A stretch of 64,000 nucleotides of DNA from NCBI GenBank assembly GCA_046483065.1, contig JAWODW010000104.1:39688-103687 (forward strand), in the 5' to 3' direction. The DNA is from JAWVYT01 sp046483065. Its GTDB lineage: Bacteria > Gemmatimonadota > Gemmatimonadetes > Longimicrobiales > RSA9. Each line of letters opens with the position of its first letter. Position 1 is the stretch's first letter. This document shows positions 35,169 to 44,534 of the stretch, piece after piece. The notes under the pieces are model-generated. The model searched no databases, was not told the origin of the DNA, and saw only the letters and a program-made list of their open reading frames with translations. Position numbers and translations under genes: made by a program.

Positions 35169-35891
35169 TCAGCCTTCCAGCAACAGCGCCACCGCGTTCC
35201 GAAACGTCCGCACCCTGGGGAACCCGTTGTGGAGCGGCTCCACCACGTCGTGCTGCCAGGGCTCGTCGACCTCCACCAGCATGGCCTGAGCCCCGACCTC
35301 GAGCGCCGGGTTGATGTCGCTCCGGATGCTGTTGCCCACCATCCACGCCCGTGCGGGGTCGGTGACACCGAACCGGTCCAGCGTCTCCCGCAGCACGGCG
35401 GCGGTCTTCAGCGGAACGATCCAGACCCGGTCCTCGCCCACGGCGCCGACCGCGCCGGCGTCCCGGAGGCAGCCGATCTGGTAGCCGGTGTCGCTGGCCT
35501 GCGTGTACACGACGGTGGGCAGCGCGGCCGCCAACCGCTCCAGCGCATCGATGGCGCCATCGATGGCCGGCGGCGTGCCGGCCACATCCGCGCCGAACCG
35601 ACGCACGGCGTGGAGCACGTCCGCGTCGGGCTCGATGGCGGCGTGGCGGCAGAGCGCGCGGTAGGTCTCGGCGAACGCCGGCGCCATCCGCTGCGGTCCG
35701 AGGCCGTACTTCTCCCGCAGCCCCGGGTCCACTTCGTGGTGATGGACGTGCTCCACGCGTTCCCGGTCGAAGCCCAGCTCCACCATCCGCTCGAAGAGCA
35801 TGCGCCGGGCCCGCTCGAACCGGGGCGCCGTGTCCACCAGGGTATCGTCGAAATCGACGAGAACGAGATCGATGTCCTTGTATTTCGTCAT
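35169..35891 (-). CDS. HAD-superfamily hydrolase
   Basis: 240 residues from ATG 35891. Motif I VLVDFDDTLVDT holds the nucleophilic Asp, motif II is VVYTQAS, motif III lysine in VPLKT and motif IV in WMVGNSIRSDINPALEVGA. The alpha-helical cap between motifs I and II is of the phosphoglycolate phosphatase type. Substrate is unknown; a small phosphorylated metabolite is likely. The 3' end abuts the right hairpin array. Confidence 0.88.
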   Translation of the reverse strand: MTKYKDIDLVLVDFDDTLVDTAPRFERARRMLFERMVELGFDRERVEHVHHHEVDPGLREKYGLGPQRMAPAFAETYRALCRHAAIEPDADVLHAVRRFGADVAGTPPAIDGAIDALERLAAALPTVVYTQASDTGYQIGCLRDAGAVGAVGEDRVWIVPLKTAAVLRETLDRFGVTDPARAWMVGNSIRSDINPALEVGAQAMLVEVDEPWQHDVVEPLHNGFPRVRTFRNAVALLLEG

Positions 35892-36019
35892 TGCCCGATA
35901 AGGTAACAACAAGCGCCCCGCAGCCAACCTCCCGGCTCCATACCACAGGCCGCTCGACTCGCACCGTTCTTGCCACACCATGAGAGCGCGGAACGTTCGC
36001 CCGGATACGGAGGGAGACC

Positions 36020-37201
36020 ATGGCGACGGCGGAAGAGGAGGCTCGTTCGTTACTCGATGGGTTCGCGGCCACTACCGGCCTCAGCGGTGGGGGCGAGGAG
36101 CGGCGGTACCTGTGGACCGATGCGTTCGCCGTCTGCACCTGGCTCGGGCTCGGCGAGGTGGAGAGAGCGCTGGCGCTGGTGGACCGGGTCCACCGGGTAC
36201 TCGGGCGCCATCGTCCCGACGACAAACGGGATGGCTGGATCAGCGGGCTGTCCGAGGACGAGGGTGCCCAACGGCCGACGGCCGGCGGCCTCCGCATCGG
36301 CAAGCCGCTGCCCGAACAAGGGCCCGACGACCCGTATGATCGGCAGCTCGAGTGGGAGCGGGACGGCCAGTATTTCCACTATCTGACCAAGTGGATCCGG
36401 GCGCTGGACCGCACCGCCGACGTGGCCGGTGGGCTCGCCGACGGGGGTCGCTACCACCGGTGGGCCGTGGAGCTGGGGACCGTCGCATTCGAGCGGTTCA
36501 GCCACGGGCCGGACGGCGAGCCGACCGGGCTCTACTGGAAGATGAGCATCGACCTCAGCCGACCGGTGGTGCCCAGCATGGGGCAGCACGACGCCCTCGA
36601 CGGGTACGTCACGCTGAGCACGCTCCGGGACGGGTCGCGAGGCGAGGACGCGACGGACCTGCGCTCGACGCTGGACGAGGCTGCTGCGGCCGCCCTGGAC
36701 GGCGCCATCGACAGGCTCGCGGCGATGGTCGAGGGAACGGAGCTGGCCACCAACGATCCCCTGGGCGCCGGGTCGCTCCTCACCGACGCCTCGCTCCTGG
36801 CCCGGATCACCGAGCCGGACCAGCCCCGCCGGCTGCAGATCCTCGAACGGGTGCTGGAAGCCGCCGAACGCAGCCTGACCACCGTCCGCCGCTCCCGGCT
36901 CCTGGAGCTGCCCGCCACCCAGCGGCTGGCGTTCCGGGAGCTGGGGCTCGCCCTCGGCCTCGAGGCCGTTGCCCGCCTGGCCGCCGACGGCCCGGGCGGT
37001 GGAGACCGCCTGCCCGCCGTGGCCACCCACGCCGAGGCCATGGCCGGTGCCGCCCACATGGGGAAAACCATCCGGGAGTTCTGGCTCGAGCCGGAGCACC
37101 GGCGCGCCCCGACCTGGGCCGACCACCAGGACATCAACACCGTCATGCTCGCCGCCAGCCTCGCCCCCGATGGCTACCTGGGCGGCACCGGCGGGGACTG
37201 A
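36020..37201 (+). CDS. Hypothetical protein, soluble, alpha-helical
   Basis: 393 residues from ATG 36020, which has GGAGGGAG seven bases upstream. No signal peptide or membrane segment. Helix-rich sequence with aromatic and acidic pairs at regular distances (RRYLWTDAFAVCTWLGL, HYLTKWIRALDRTADV, GLYWKMSIDLSRPVVPSMGQHDALDGY, ADHQDINTVMLAASLAPDGYLGG). This resembles an (alpha/alpha)-barrel of the six-hairpin glycosidase type, but that is a guess from pattern. I do not recognise the family. It is divergent from the HAD gene and precedes sodC. Confidence 0.75.
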   Translation: MATAEEEARSLLDGFAATTGLSGGGEERRYLWTDAFAVCTWLGLGEVERALALVDRVHRVLGRHRPDDKRDGWISGLSEDEGAQRPTAGGLRIGKPLPEQGPDDPYDRQLEWERDGQYFHYLTKWIRALDRTADVAGGLADGGRYHRWAVELGTVAFERFSHGPDGEPTGLYWKMSIDLSRPVVPSMGQHDALDGYVTLSTLRDGSRGEDATDLRSTLDEAAAAALDGAIDRLAAMVEGTELATNDPLGAGSLLTDASLLARITEPDQPRRLQILERVLEAAERSLTTVRRSRLLELPATQRLAFRELGLALGLEAVARLAADGPGGGDRLPAVATHAEAMAGAAHMGKTIREFWLEPEHRRAPTWADHQDINTVMLAASLAPDGYLGGTGGD

Positions 37202-37294
37202 ACGCCGCCGGGAGCGGGCGCGATGCTTGCGACGGGTTCGCATCGGAGCTCCCGGCTCGCTGCCGGATCACGGAACGAAACGACGGAGGAACGC

Positions 37295-37813
37295 ATGCGG
37301 ACGACCCTGACGATGGCGGTCCTGGCACTGGCGGTCGGCGCGGGGAGCGCCGGCGCCCAGCAGATGACGGCCACCGCCACCCTCATCAACCCGGACGGCG
37401 AGGAGATCGGCGAGGCCCGACTGACGGAGACGCCCGGTCACGGCGTCCTGATCCTCGTGCGGGTCGAAGGGTTGGAGCCGGGCGCTCACGGGTTCCACAT
37501 CCACGAGACCGGCGCGTGCACCGCGCCCGAGTTCTCCGACGCCGGCGGCCACTTCGCGCCCCGGGGGAACGCCCACGGGTTCATGAATCCCGACGGCAAA
37601 CACGCCGGCGACCTGCCGAACCTGCACGTTCCTGCCAGCGGCAGCGTGACCACCGAGCGGCTCGCGGACGCCGTCACCCTCGAGGCCGGCGCCGAGGGGT
37701 CCCTCTTCGATGACGACGGCGCGGCCCTGGTCATCCACGCCAACGCCGACGACTACGCGAGCCAGCCCGCCGGCGGTGGCGGCACCAAGGTGGCATGCGG
37801 CGTGATCCGGTAG
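37295..37813 (+). CDS. sodC: Copper/zinc superoxide dismutase, secreted
   Basis: 172 residues from ATG 37295 (GGAGGA upstream), with a signal peptide ending SAGAQ. Metal ligands are in GFHIHETGAC (Cu His residues and disulfide Cys), GGHFAP, HGFMNPDGKHAGDLPN (bridging His and Zn site), and ALVIHANADDY (last Cu His); the second disulfide Cys is in KVACGVI. It removes superoxide in the periplasm. Confidence 0.95.
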   Translation: MRTTLTMAVLALAVGAGSAGAQQMTATATLINPDGEEIGEARLTETPGHGVLILVRVEGLEPGAHGFHIHETGACTAPEFSDAGGHFAPRGNAHGFMNPDGKHAGDLPNLHVPASGSVTTERLADAVTLEAGAEGSLFDDDGAALVIHANADDYASQPAGGGGTKVACGVIR

Positions 37814-37827
37814 AGCCCACCGGGCCC

Positions 37828-38304
37828 TCAGGCCCGGTAGTCCTCGCCTGTCGGCAGTTTGCCGGTGGCGCCGAGGATCCAGCGGAAACACTTGTGGGCC
37901 ACGTCCACGGGCTCCAGGAACATCATGGGGCAGCCGCCGTCGAGAACGGCGATCCCGGCATCCCTGCACACTGCAGTGGCCTCCTCGGAGACACTGCCGG
38001 TGCCGAAGGACCGGTGCATCCAGACCCGGGGTACGCCGGCTTCCACGCAGTCCCGGGCGACCGACACGGCCGCGTCCGGATGGGTGGCGATGAGTACCCC
38101 GTCGGGACGCTCCGGGATCGCCGCCACCGACGGGTAGCACCGGTCGCCTTCCACCTCCCCGGCGTTCGGGTTCACCGGGGACACCCGGTACCCGGCGTCG
38201 CGCAGCCGCCGGTAAATGGCGTTCGCCGCCTGCTTCTCGTCCCGCGAGACACCGGCCACCGCGATTCGCGTCTGCGCCAGGAACTCTTCGGCCGCCTCCC
38301 TCAT
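37828..38304 (-). CDS. CoA-binding-domain protein (YccU type)
   Basis: 158 residues forming a single Rossmann-type CoA-binding domain: IAVAGVSRDEKQAANAIYRRL, VSPVNPNAGEVEG, VWMHRSFGTGSVSEEA, VLDGGCPMMFLEP. Single-domain members such as YccU bind CoA, but their role is not established. It ends 14 bp from the sodC stop, convergent with it. Confidence 0.9.
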   Translation of the reverse strand: MREAAEEFLAQTRIAVAGVSRDEKQAANAIYRRLRDAGYRVSPVNPNAGEVEGDRCYPSVAAIPERPDGVLIATHPDAAVSVARDCVEAGVPRVWMHRSFGTGSVSEEATAVCRDAGIAVLDGGCPMMFLEPVDVAHKCFRWILGATGKLPTGEDYRA

Positions 38305-38476
38305 CTCCTCATCTCCTCATCCGCCACATTTACGCTCCCTCCGGCTCTCCCTCTCTGTTCATCAATACAGACACAGTGGCGGCGACGCTGTGGGGAAATG
38401 GAGGATTCTCGGGGAACGGAACTTCCATTGCTGCTGGAGCACACCCAGGGTACACCTCAATCAACAGAGGAGCGCA

Positions 38477-39232
38477 GTGAGCGATTTCAACGGCCGGGTA
38501 GTCATTGTCACGGGTGCGGGGTCCGGGATCGGCAGGACCACCGCCGAGATGTTCGCCGAACGTGGCGCGCGTGTAGTGGTGTCGGACATCGACGAGGAGG
38601 GTGGAGCCGGGACGGTGGACGCCATCGAGAGGTCGGATGGCGAGGCCGTCTTCGTCCGGACCGATGTCTCCGACCCGGAAGACTGCCGGACCCTCGTCGA
38701 GCGGACCGTGGATCGGTTCGGCAGCCTCGACATCGCGTGCAATAACGCGGGGATCGGCGGGGCCCAGGCGCCCATCGGTGAATACGAGATCGACGACTGG
38801 CGGCGGGTCATCGACATCAACCTGTCCGGCCAGTTCTACTGCATGCGCTACGAGATCCCGGCCATGCTGGACAGCGGGGGCGGCGCCATCGTGAGCGTGT
38901 CGTCGATCCTCGGACAGGTCGGGTTCGCCGCGTCGCCCGGGTATGTGGCCGCCAAACACGGGCTGCTGGGGCTCACGAAAAACGCCGCCCTCGAGTATTC
39001 CGATTCCGGTATCCGGGTGAACGCTGTGGGACCGGCGTTCATATCCACGCCCATGATCTCCGACCTCGAGGAGGACCAGGAGACCCACGACATGCTCGTG
39101 TCCCGGCACGCCATCGGTCGGCTCGGCCGCACGGAGGAGGTGGCCGAGCTCATCCTGTTCCTGGCGTCGGAGCGGGCGTCCTTCATCACCGGCTCCTACC
39201 ACCCGGTGGACGGCGGCTACCTGGCGAACTGA
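38477..39232 (+). CDS. Short-chain dehydrogenase/reductase (SDR)
   Basis: 251 residues from GTG 38477, with AGAGGAG upstream. Classical SDR: TGAGSGIG dinucleotide site, NNAGIGG, catalytic Ser in SVSSILG, Tyr-x3-Lys in YVAAKHG, and the C-terminal PVDGGYLAN. The acidic residue in VVVSDIDEEG after beta-2 suggests NAD(H) preference. Substrate unknown. It converges with trmO. Confidence 0.92.
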   Translation: MSDFNGRVVIVTGAGSGIGRTTAEMFAERGARVVVSDIDEEGGAGTVDAIERSDGEAVFVRTDVSDPEDCRTLVERTVDRFGSLDIACNNAGIGGAQAPIGEYEIDDWRRVIDINLSGQFYCMRYEIPAMLDSGGGAIVSVSSILGQVGFAASPGYVAAKHGLLGLTKNAALEYSDSGIRVNAVGPAFISTPMISDLEEDQETHDMLVSRHAIGRLGRTEEVAELILFLASERASFITGSYHPVDGGYLAN

Positions 39233-39241
39233 CCTTCAGCC

Positions 39242-39652
39242 TCAGCCGCGTGCCGAGTACGCGGCCTTGATGTCGACCACCGGGGTGCCGTCCACGGCCT
39301 CGATGGGCTCGACCTTCAGGCGCATACCGTCCACCTCCAGCACGGTGACGGGGTGGAGTCCCAGGGGGTTGGGCCGCACCGGCGCCCGGGTGCTGAAGAC
39401 GCCGCGCGTGGGCCGGTCGTCGTCGCCCCGGGGGTGGACCTGGAGGATGTCGCGCTCCGAGAGGTGGAGCCACGTGATGATCACCAGCTCGTGCCCGGGC
39501 TCCACACCCTGGAGCCCGGCCCGATACGCCGGGTCCAGCTCGATCCACGCGGCGGGCGCCCCCTTCCACCCCTGCCGGGGTGCGTCCTCCCTGCACGTCA
39601 ACGGGGACTGAACGACGCCGATTGGGCGGATCCAGTACGTCTCGCTGTCCAC
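39242..39652 (-). CDS. trmO: tRNA (N6-threonylcarbamoyladenosine37-N6)-methyltransferase, TrmO/TsaA family
   Basis: 136 residues from GTG 39652 with AGGAG four bases upstream; a TTG 13 codons earlier has no site. Family blocks: RPIGVVQSPLT, APRQGWKGAPAAWIELDPAY, HELVIITWLHLSERDILQVHPRG, RGVFSTRAPVRPNPLGLHPVTVLEVDG. The RPNP segment is part of the SAM site. It methylates t6A37 of tRNA. Confidence 0.9.
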   Translation of the reverse strand: MDSETYWIRPIGVVQSPLTCREDAPRQGWKGAPAAWIELDPAYRAGLQGVEPGHELVIITWLHLSERDILQVHPRGDDDRPTRGVFSTRAPVRPNPLGLHPVTVLEVDGMRLKVEPIEAVDGTPVVDIKAAYSARG

Positions 39653-39718
39653 GTGTCTCCTCGCAGTTTCAGGTCTGCGGAATGATACCAAGCGGGCCGG
39701 CTGAAGTTCGCCGGCGAC

Positions 39719-41260
39719 TCAAGCGGGGCCCGGTATCTCGACCTCTTCCTCGTTCACGACCCCGGCGGGCACCTTGGCCACCGGCAGGGAAACGGTGAAC
39801 ACGGTTCCCTCCCCTTCCGTGCTCGTGACGCGCATATCCCCGCCGTGCTGCTTTATGATTCCCAGGGAGACGCTCAGGCCGAGGCCGGTCCCCTTGCCGT
39901 GCTTCTTGGTGCTGAAGAAGGGGTCGAAGACGTTGTCGACCTGGTCGCGTGGGATCCCGGACCCCGTATCGGCGAAGGCGATCTCCACCGACTCCCGGTC
40001 CGGGGACTGCTGGACCTCGATGGTCAGCACCCCGCCTTCTCCCATGGCGTCGAGAGCGTTCAACACCAGATTCAGGAACACCTGGGTGAGCTGTTGTCGA
40101 TCCCCGTACACCGGGGGCAGGCGCTCCTCGACCTCGCCCTGAACCTTGACCTTGCGGAGCTTGATCTGGTTGCTGGCCAGCTGGAGTGTCTCCCCGATGA
40201 GCTGCTCCACGTCCAGCGACTGCAGGTCCACATCCGACTTGCGGGCGAAGTCGAGAAGGTTCCGCACGATGTCCCGGGCGCGCTCGGACTCGTGGACCAT
40301 GTCGAATACCATGTCGAGACGGTCCTCGTCACTGAGCTCTTCGTAGTCTTCCCGCAGCGCGTCCGCCGTAAGCATCAGGTTGTTGATGGGGTTGTTCAGC
40401 TCGTGGGCCACGCCCGCCGTGAGGGTCCCTATGGCCTGTAGCTTATGGGTCTGGACCAGCAGCTCCTGCCTGCGGACCAGCTCCCGCATCATGTAGTTGA
40501 TCGCGCCGGCCAGCTCGGAGAACTCGTCGTGATACCGGCGCCTCGGCATAATGGGAGTCAGGTCGCCTTCGGCGATCCGACGGGTGGCCATCATGATGCG
40601 GTTCAGCGGCGCCAGGACCTGGCGTGCCATAAAGATCAGCAGGAGGATCATGAGCACGATCAGCACCACCATGAACGCCATGGCCATACGCTGGGATGCG
40701 ACGAGCATGCTCTCCACCGCCCGGCGCTCCCGGGTGGCCAGGTCTTCTGCGACGCGCACCATCTCGGCGCCGTGGACACGCAGCTCGCTCTCGATATCGC
40801 GGATCCGTCGGGCATCGTCTTCCGAATCCAGCGTCGTGAGCTGAGAGAGGAGCTGCTCGTAGCGCCGGACGTGGCCGCGCATGGTATCGACGGCGGCCTC
40901 GCCGATCACCGCCGCCATGTGCCCGCTCTCCTGATCGATGAGCACACTGGCCACGTGCACATCGGCGAGGGCGTCGGCGAGATTGGTGCCGTACAGGAAG
41001 TAGTTCTTCTCGTACCGCCGTGCCTGCTGGATCGCGAACGTGTACCGGTCCACGGCACCGACGATGTGCAGCTTCTCCTGTACGCCGTCGATGAGGAGGA
41101 GGGAGACGACCGTGATGGCCAGGCTCAGGAGGAACCAGAGCAGCAGGCCGACGCCCAGACGCTTGCGGATGGAGAGGCTCGGCCGCTCCTGGAGCGCGCG
41201 CTGCGCCTCGGCAGCGGCCGCGTCCAGGGGGCCGGCGCCCTCGCGGGACTCGGCAGACAT
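39719..41260 (-). CDS. Membrane sensor histidine kinase with HAMP
   Basis: 513 residues. Two membrane segments (about 38-60 and 195-215) enclose a helical periplasmic sensor of the four-helix type (AIQQARRYEKNYFLYGTNL). Then HAMP, HisKA with the phospho-acceptor in TAGVAHELNNPINNL, and a full HATPase (NLVLNALDAMGEGG, DTGSGIP, KGTGLGLS). YEKNYFLY is a motif of sensors related to chemoreceptor helical domains. The response regulator encoded 17 bp upstream in transcription order is the probable partner. This gene is the promoter-distal end of the sulfur island. Confidence 0.9.
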   Translation of the reverse strand: MSAESREGAGPLDAAAAEAQRALQERPSLSIRKRLGVGLLLWFLLSLAITVVSLLLIDGVQEKLHIVGAVDRYTFAIQQARRYEKNYFLYGTNLADALADVHVASVLIDQESGHMAAVIGEAAVDTMRGHVRRYEQLLSQLTTLDSEDDARRIRDIESELRVHGAEMVRVAEDLATRERRAVESMLVASQRMAMAFMVVLIVLMILLLIFMARQVLAPLNRIMMATRRIAEGDLTPIMPRRRYHDEFSELAGAINYMMRELVRRQELLVQTHKLQAIGTLTAGVAHELNNPINNLMLTADALREDYEELSDEDRLDMVFDMVHESERARDIVRNLLDFARKSDVDLQSLDVEQLIGETLQLASNQIKLRKVKVQGEVEERLPPVYGDRQQLTQVFLNLVLNALDAMGEGGVLTIEVQQSPDRESVEIAFADTGSGIPRDQVDNVFDPFFSTKKHGKGTGLGLSVSLGIIKQHGGDMRVTSTEGEGTVFTVSLPVAKVPAGVVNEEEVEIPGPA

Positions 41261-41276
41261 GGCGGTGTCGGCCGGC

Positions 41277-41870
41277 TCAGCCGATCGCCTTGTGGCCGAG
41301 CGAGAGCGCGGCCTTGTTGATCACCGCCCGCAGGTCCTTGGGCTTGAACGGCTTCGAGATGAAATCGAATGCGCCCTTCACCAGCGCCTCCCGGGCCACC
41401 TCCACGGTGGCGTATCCCGTAATCAGGATCACCCGCGTCCGATCACAGTGCTCCATGACGTGCTCCAGGATCTGAATCCCGTCCATCCCGTCCATCCGGA
41501 GGTCTGTGACGATGATGTCGAACTCCTTCTCCTCGAGGCGGGCGACCGCCTCGGCCGGTCGCTCGTAGCATTCGACCTCGAACCCGGACTTCTCCAGCGC
41601 CGGCTTCAGCCGTTTCCCCACGATCGGCTCGTCGTCGACCACCATCACGCTCAGCTCTTCCAACGCCGTGGCTTCCTCTGTATCCATATCACTCTCCTTG
41701 GGCTCCTCCGACGCCAGCTCGGTCCGCACAATCCGGAGCCGGTCCAGCGCCAGGCTGGTCTTTCGGTCCACTTCGACACCGGTGCTCTCGAATCCCTCGC
41801 GATCGGCTCCCGCCTCCGCAAAGGAGATCCGGACCATCCAGTCGTCGATCTTCTTCTTCATATCACCCAT
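41277..41870 (-). CDS. Receiver-only response regulator with N-terminal extension
   Basis: 197 residues from ATG 41870, with GGGAGGAAACG directly upstream, so the 70-residue extension is real. The extension begins MGDMKKKIDDWMVRISFAEAG and is of unknown fold; the receiver follows (VMVVDDEPIVG, DIIVTDLRMDGMDG with the phospho-Asp, ILITGYAT, ISKPFKP). There is no DNA-binding or enzymatic output domain. It lies between the histidine kinase and the first TauE gene. Confidence 0.88.
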   Translation of the reverse strand: MGDMKKKIDDWMVRISFAEAGADREGFESTGVEVDRKTSLALDRLRIVRTELASEEPKESDMDTEEATALEELSVMVVDDEPIVGKRLKPALEKSGFEVECYERPAEAVARLEEKEFDIIVTDLRMDGMDGIQILEHVMEHCDRTRVILITGYATVEVAREALVKGAFDFISKPFKPKDLRAVINKAALSLGHKAIG

Positions 41871-41911
41871 CGTTTCCTCCCGCGTTGCCGTGCCGGGCCG
41901 GCAGCGTCATG

Positions 41912-43006
41912 TCAGGTGGTGCTCCGGGCCTGCGCCAGACGCTGCTGCGTGCGAAGTCGCTGCCGGTAGGCACGTACGACGTAGAACAGGATCAGGCCGG
42001 TGCCCGATATCCCCGCGGCGAACAGCATCGCCTTGCTCGCCAGGTTGAAGTGTGCGTCCCAGGCTGGGTCCATCTCGATCCACCCCAGCTGCCTGAGGTA
42101 CGCCGGGACCGCGATGGCTCGACTCACCACGCACAGAAGAATGACCACGCCGGTGACGACGCGGATCAGGATCTCCTTCACGACTTTCGTGCCGTACGCG
42201 CCCACGTAGATCCCGATCAGAGACCCGAGATAGAGGAGCATGGTGAGGCGGAGGTCGACCATCCCCTGGAACGCGTAGTTGAGCGCGCCCCAGGCGCCCA
42301 TGAACATGGCCAGGTAGAGCTCGGTGCCCGCCGCCACCGCGGTGGGAACACCGAAGACGTAGATCATGGCCGGCACTCCGATGAAGCCTCCCACACCGAT
42401 GGTACCCGCGAGGTACCCGGTGGCGAGGCCGATGACCGCCAGCACCCACAGTGAAACACGAACGTCAGCGGTCTTGAAATGAATATACGGGGGCAGGTGG
42501 AGGCCGGCGAGGTAATTGGCGATCCGCCGGGACGGGCCTACGTCGTCCTGCCCCCGGGAACGCATGGCGTCCTTCAGCATCGAAATAGCGACGACGGAGA
42601 GTATGAGGACGAAAACGGCACTGATATAGAGGTCGGCGGCCGCCGAGCCGCCGGAGCCGTGGCCGTCGCCACCCCCCTCGAACAGGGAGCTGTTGATCCA
42701 CACCGCGATGCGGATACCGATGAACGACGTCAGGATCAGGAACGCGCCCAGGCGCTTGTCGACGTTGCCGAGCTCGCTGTGCTTCCGCGAGCCCATCATG
42801 GCCTTGCCGAACTTGTGGGCGATGTTGCTGCCCACGGCCACCACGCCCGGAACACCCAGGTTCATCATCCCGGGCGTCATGAAGAACGCACCGCCACTGC
42901 CGATGAAACCGGAAAGGATCCCGCCGATCAGCCCCAGGATCACCACCTGGATGGCGGAGGCCAGATCGAGGGTAACGAAGTGCTCGAAAAGAAAAGAGAT
43001 ATCCAT
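41912..43006 (-). CDS. TauE/SafE-family sulfite or anion exporter, copy 1
   Basis: 364 residues, about eight membrane helices in two halves with the repeated motif GGILSGFIGSGGAFF and ATGYLAGTIGVGGFIGVPAMIY. A cytoplasmic loop of about 60 residues lies in the middle. TauE/SafE proteins export sulfite, sulfoacetate and related anions, fitting the Dsr context. A second, different TauE gene is at 54238-55239. It starts directly after the cytidylate-kinase-like gene. Confidence 0.88.
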   Translation of the reverse strand: MDISFLFEHFVTLDLASAIQVVILGLIGGILSGFIGSGGAFFMTPGMMNLGVPGVVAVGSNIAHKFGKAMMGSRKHSELGNVDKRLGAFLILTSFIGIRIAVWINSSLFEGGGDGHGSGGSAAADLYISAVFVLILSVVAISMLKDAMRSRGQDDVGPSRRIANYLAGLHLPPYIHFKTADVRVSLWVLAVIGLATGYLAGTIGVGGFIGVPAMIYVFGVPTAVAAGTELYLAMFMGAWGALNYAFQGMVDLRLTMLLYLGSLIGIYVGAYGTKVVKEILIRVVTGVVILLCVVSRAIAVPAYLRQLGWIEMDPAWDAHFNLASKAMLFAAGISGTGLILFYVVRAYRQRLRTQQRLAQARSTT

Positions 43007-43010
43007 GGGG

Positions 43011-44516
43011 CTACTCCATCTTGATCAGCTTCATCAGTGAGCGGGCTACGGTGCCGTACGACCAGGCCACGACGGGGATGAAGGCGAACACCCCCAAGGC
43101 TACCAGGAGGCGGGCCATGGCATCGCCTTCCGCCACGAGGAACTCGAGGATCGGCAGCTGGTTGGTGAACACCAGGAAGTAGAGGAGGAGCACCACCAGG
43201 AGATAGCCCACCGCCCGGAACGCGTCGCGCCGGCCGAAGAGATACTCGGCCCGGAGCTCGTCGGCGGTGACCACGGGCACCCGCATGCGGCTCGCGATGG
43301 ACTCCCGGACCTCGCGCCGGAGCCGGGTCCGGGCCGCCGGGTTCTTGTCGAGGAACAGGTCGCCGATCACCACCAATGAGTGCGGCACCCCCGTGCAGCA
43401 GGTAGAGACCAGATTGCTGCGCTGGCCGTAGACGTAGCGAGCGCCGCCCGACAACCCGAGCCGGGCCAGCTCGTTCTGGGTACTCTCCAGCCCCTCATCC
43501 ACCGGTTCTTCCTCCACGTCTTCCTCGATCCCACCCACCGCCTCCGCCATGGCCGGCGCCGATACTGCACCGGCATGGGCCGGCGTGGGGCTCTCCGCCT
43601 CCTCATCCGCGGCCACGTACCGAACCAGCTCCACGGCCGCGTTCCATTTTCGGGCGATCTCCACCACGTTCTGGAACGTCGGTGTCTCGGGGTCGAACGT
43701 CTCCTGGACCCACAGGAGGGTGGTCGAGGCCATGGTGACCGCCAGGTCGGTGACCTCCTCCAGCGGCTCCAGCACCGGCTCGATATGGGGCGCCACCTCC
43801 ATGTCGTGCGGGAGGTAGGTCACCGTCAGCGCGCCGTGGTGGGCGCTGACCGTGAAGCTGAACCGATTGGTCCGTGGGTCCTGGGCCAGAAGGAGCCTCG
43901 CCCGCGACGACAGCAGGAGGTCTTCCAGCTCCCGCCGGCTCGCCGGTGTCATCTGGAACTCCGGCAGCTGGCACATCCCCAGGAGCGATGCGGCGGCGTT
44001 GGGCACGCTCATCCGCTCCACGTTCACCACCACATCGTAGTCCGATGAATCGTCGCCGGTGGTGCCGTACATGGAGCGGGCCCAGTTCCGGCGGTCCTCC
44101 TCCACGTCCGCCAGGTAGCGCTGGGCCTTCTCATGGTCGAGCCCCAACTCCCGCATGGTGGCCGCGATCCGATCCTCTTCGTCGGCCACTACGCGCACCC
44201 GCAGCACATGGCCGACGTTGCGCAGGAGGAGGTGGCCCGTCCGCCCGTGGTACACGAGCGAGCCCTCCAGCGCCCGCTCACAGATGTACGCCGTGCTGAA
44301 GGCCAGGTAGTGATCGCGCTCGCGGGCGAGCCGTTCGGTGAAGAGCTGGGGCTTCACCATGCTCGTCTCGAGCTTGCTGACCTGGACGCCGGCGAGGATC
44401 GCCTCCTCGATCAGCGTCTCACGGCTGATCACGGTGTAACCCAGCTTCTCGGCCAGGTTATCGGCGAGCTCTTTGCCCCGTGACAGGGCGCCTCTGGAAA
44501 CACAGATGATCTGCAT
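43011..44516 (-). CDS. Cytidylate-kinase-like protein with BON-like part and C-terminal membrane anchor
   Basis: 501 residues. Residues 1-205 are a cytidylate-kinase-2-type domain (IICVSRGALSRGKELADNLAEKLGY), in which the usual GxxGxGK P-loop is replaced by SRG-x3-SRGK. A BON-like module may follow (RLLLAQDPRTNRFSFTVSAHHGALTVTYLP). A middle part (about 260-410) contains TCCTGVPHSLVVIGDLFLDKNPAARTRLRREV, resembling universal-stress or anchor segments. Two membrane helices close the protein (about 435-455 and 470-490). Two shorter paralogues occur at 55250 and 56072. Function unknown; a role around sulfite metabolism is inferred from context. Confidence 0.75.
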   Translation of the reverse strand: MQIICVSRGALSRGKELADNLAEKLGYTVISRETLIEEAILAGVQVSKLETSMVKPQLFTERLARERDHYLAFSTAYICERALEGSLVYHGRTGHLLLRNVGHVLRVRVVADEEDRIAATMRELGLDHEKAQRYLADVEEDRRNWARSMYGTTGDDSSDYDVVVNVERMSVPNAAASLLGMCQLPEFQMTPASRRELEDLLLSSRARLLLAQDPRTNRFSFTVSAHHGALTVTYLPHDMEVAPHIEPVLEPLEEVTDLAVTMASTTLLWVQETFDPETPTFQNVVEIARKWNAAVELVRYVAADEEAESPTPAHAGAVSAPAMAEAVGGIEEDVEEEPVDEGLESTQNELARLGLSGGARYVYGQRSNLVSTCCTGVPHSLVVIGDLFLDKNPAARTRLRREVRESIASRMRVPVVTADELRAEYLFGRRDAFRAVGYLLVVLLLYFLVFTNQLPILEFLVAEGDAMARLLVALGVFAFIPVVAWSYGTVARSLMKLIKME

Positions 44517-44534
44517 AGGACTACGCTCCGGATC

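Noticed and set aside
34438..35314. Open frames across the hairpin arrays as protein-coding genes
   Set aside because: Their translations are repetitive Arg/Pro/Ala strings produced by the repeat DNA, present on both strands, without a start site or domain.
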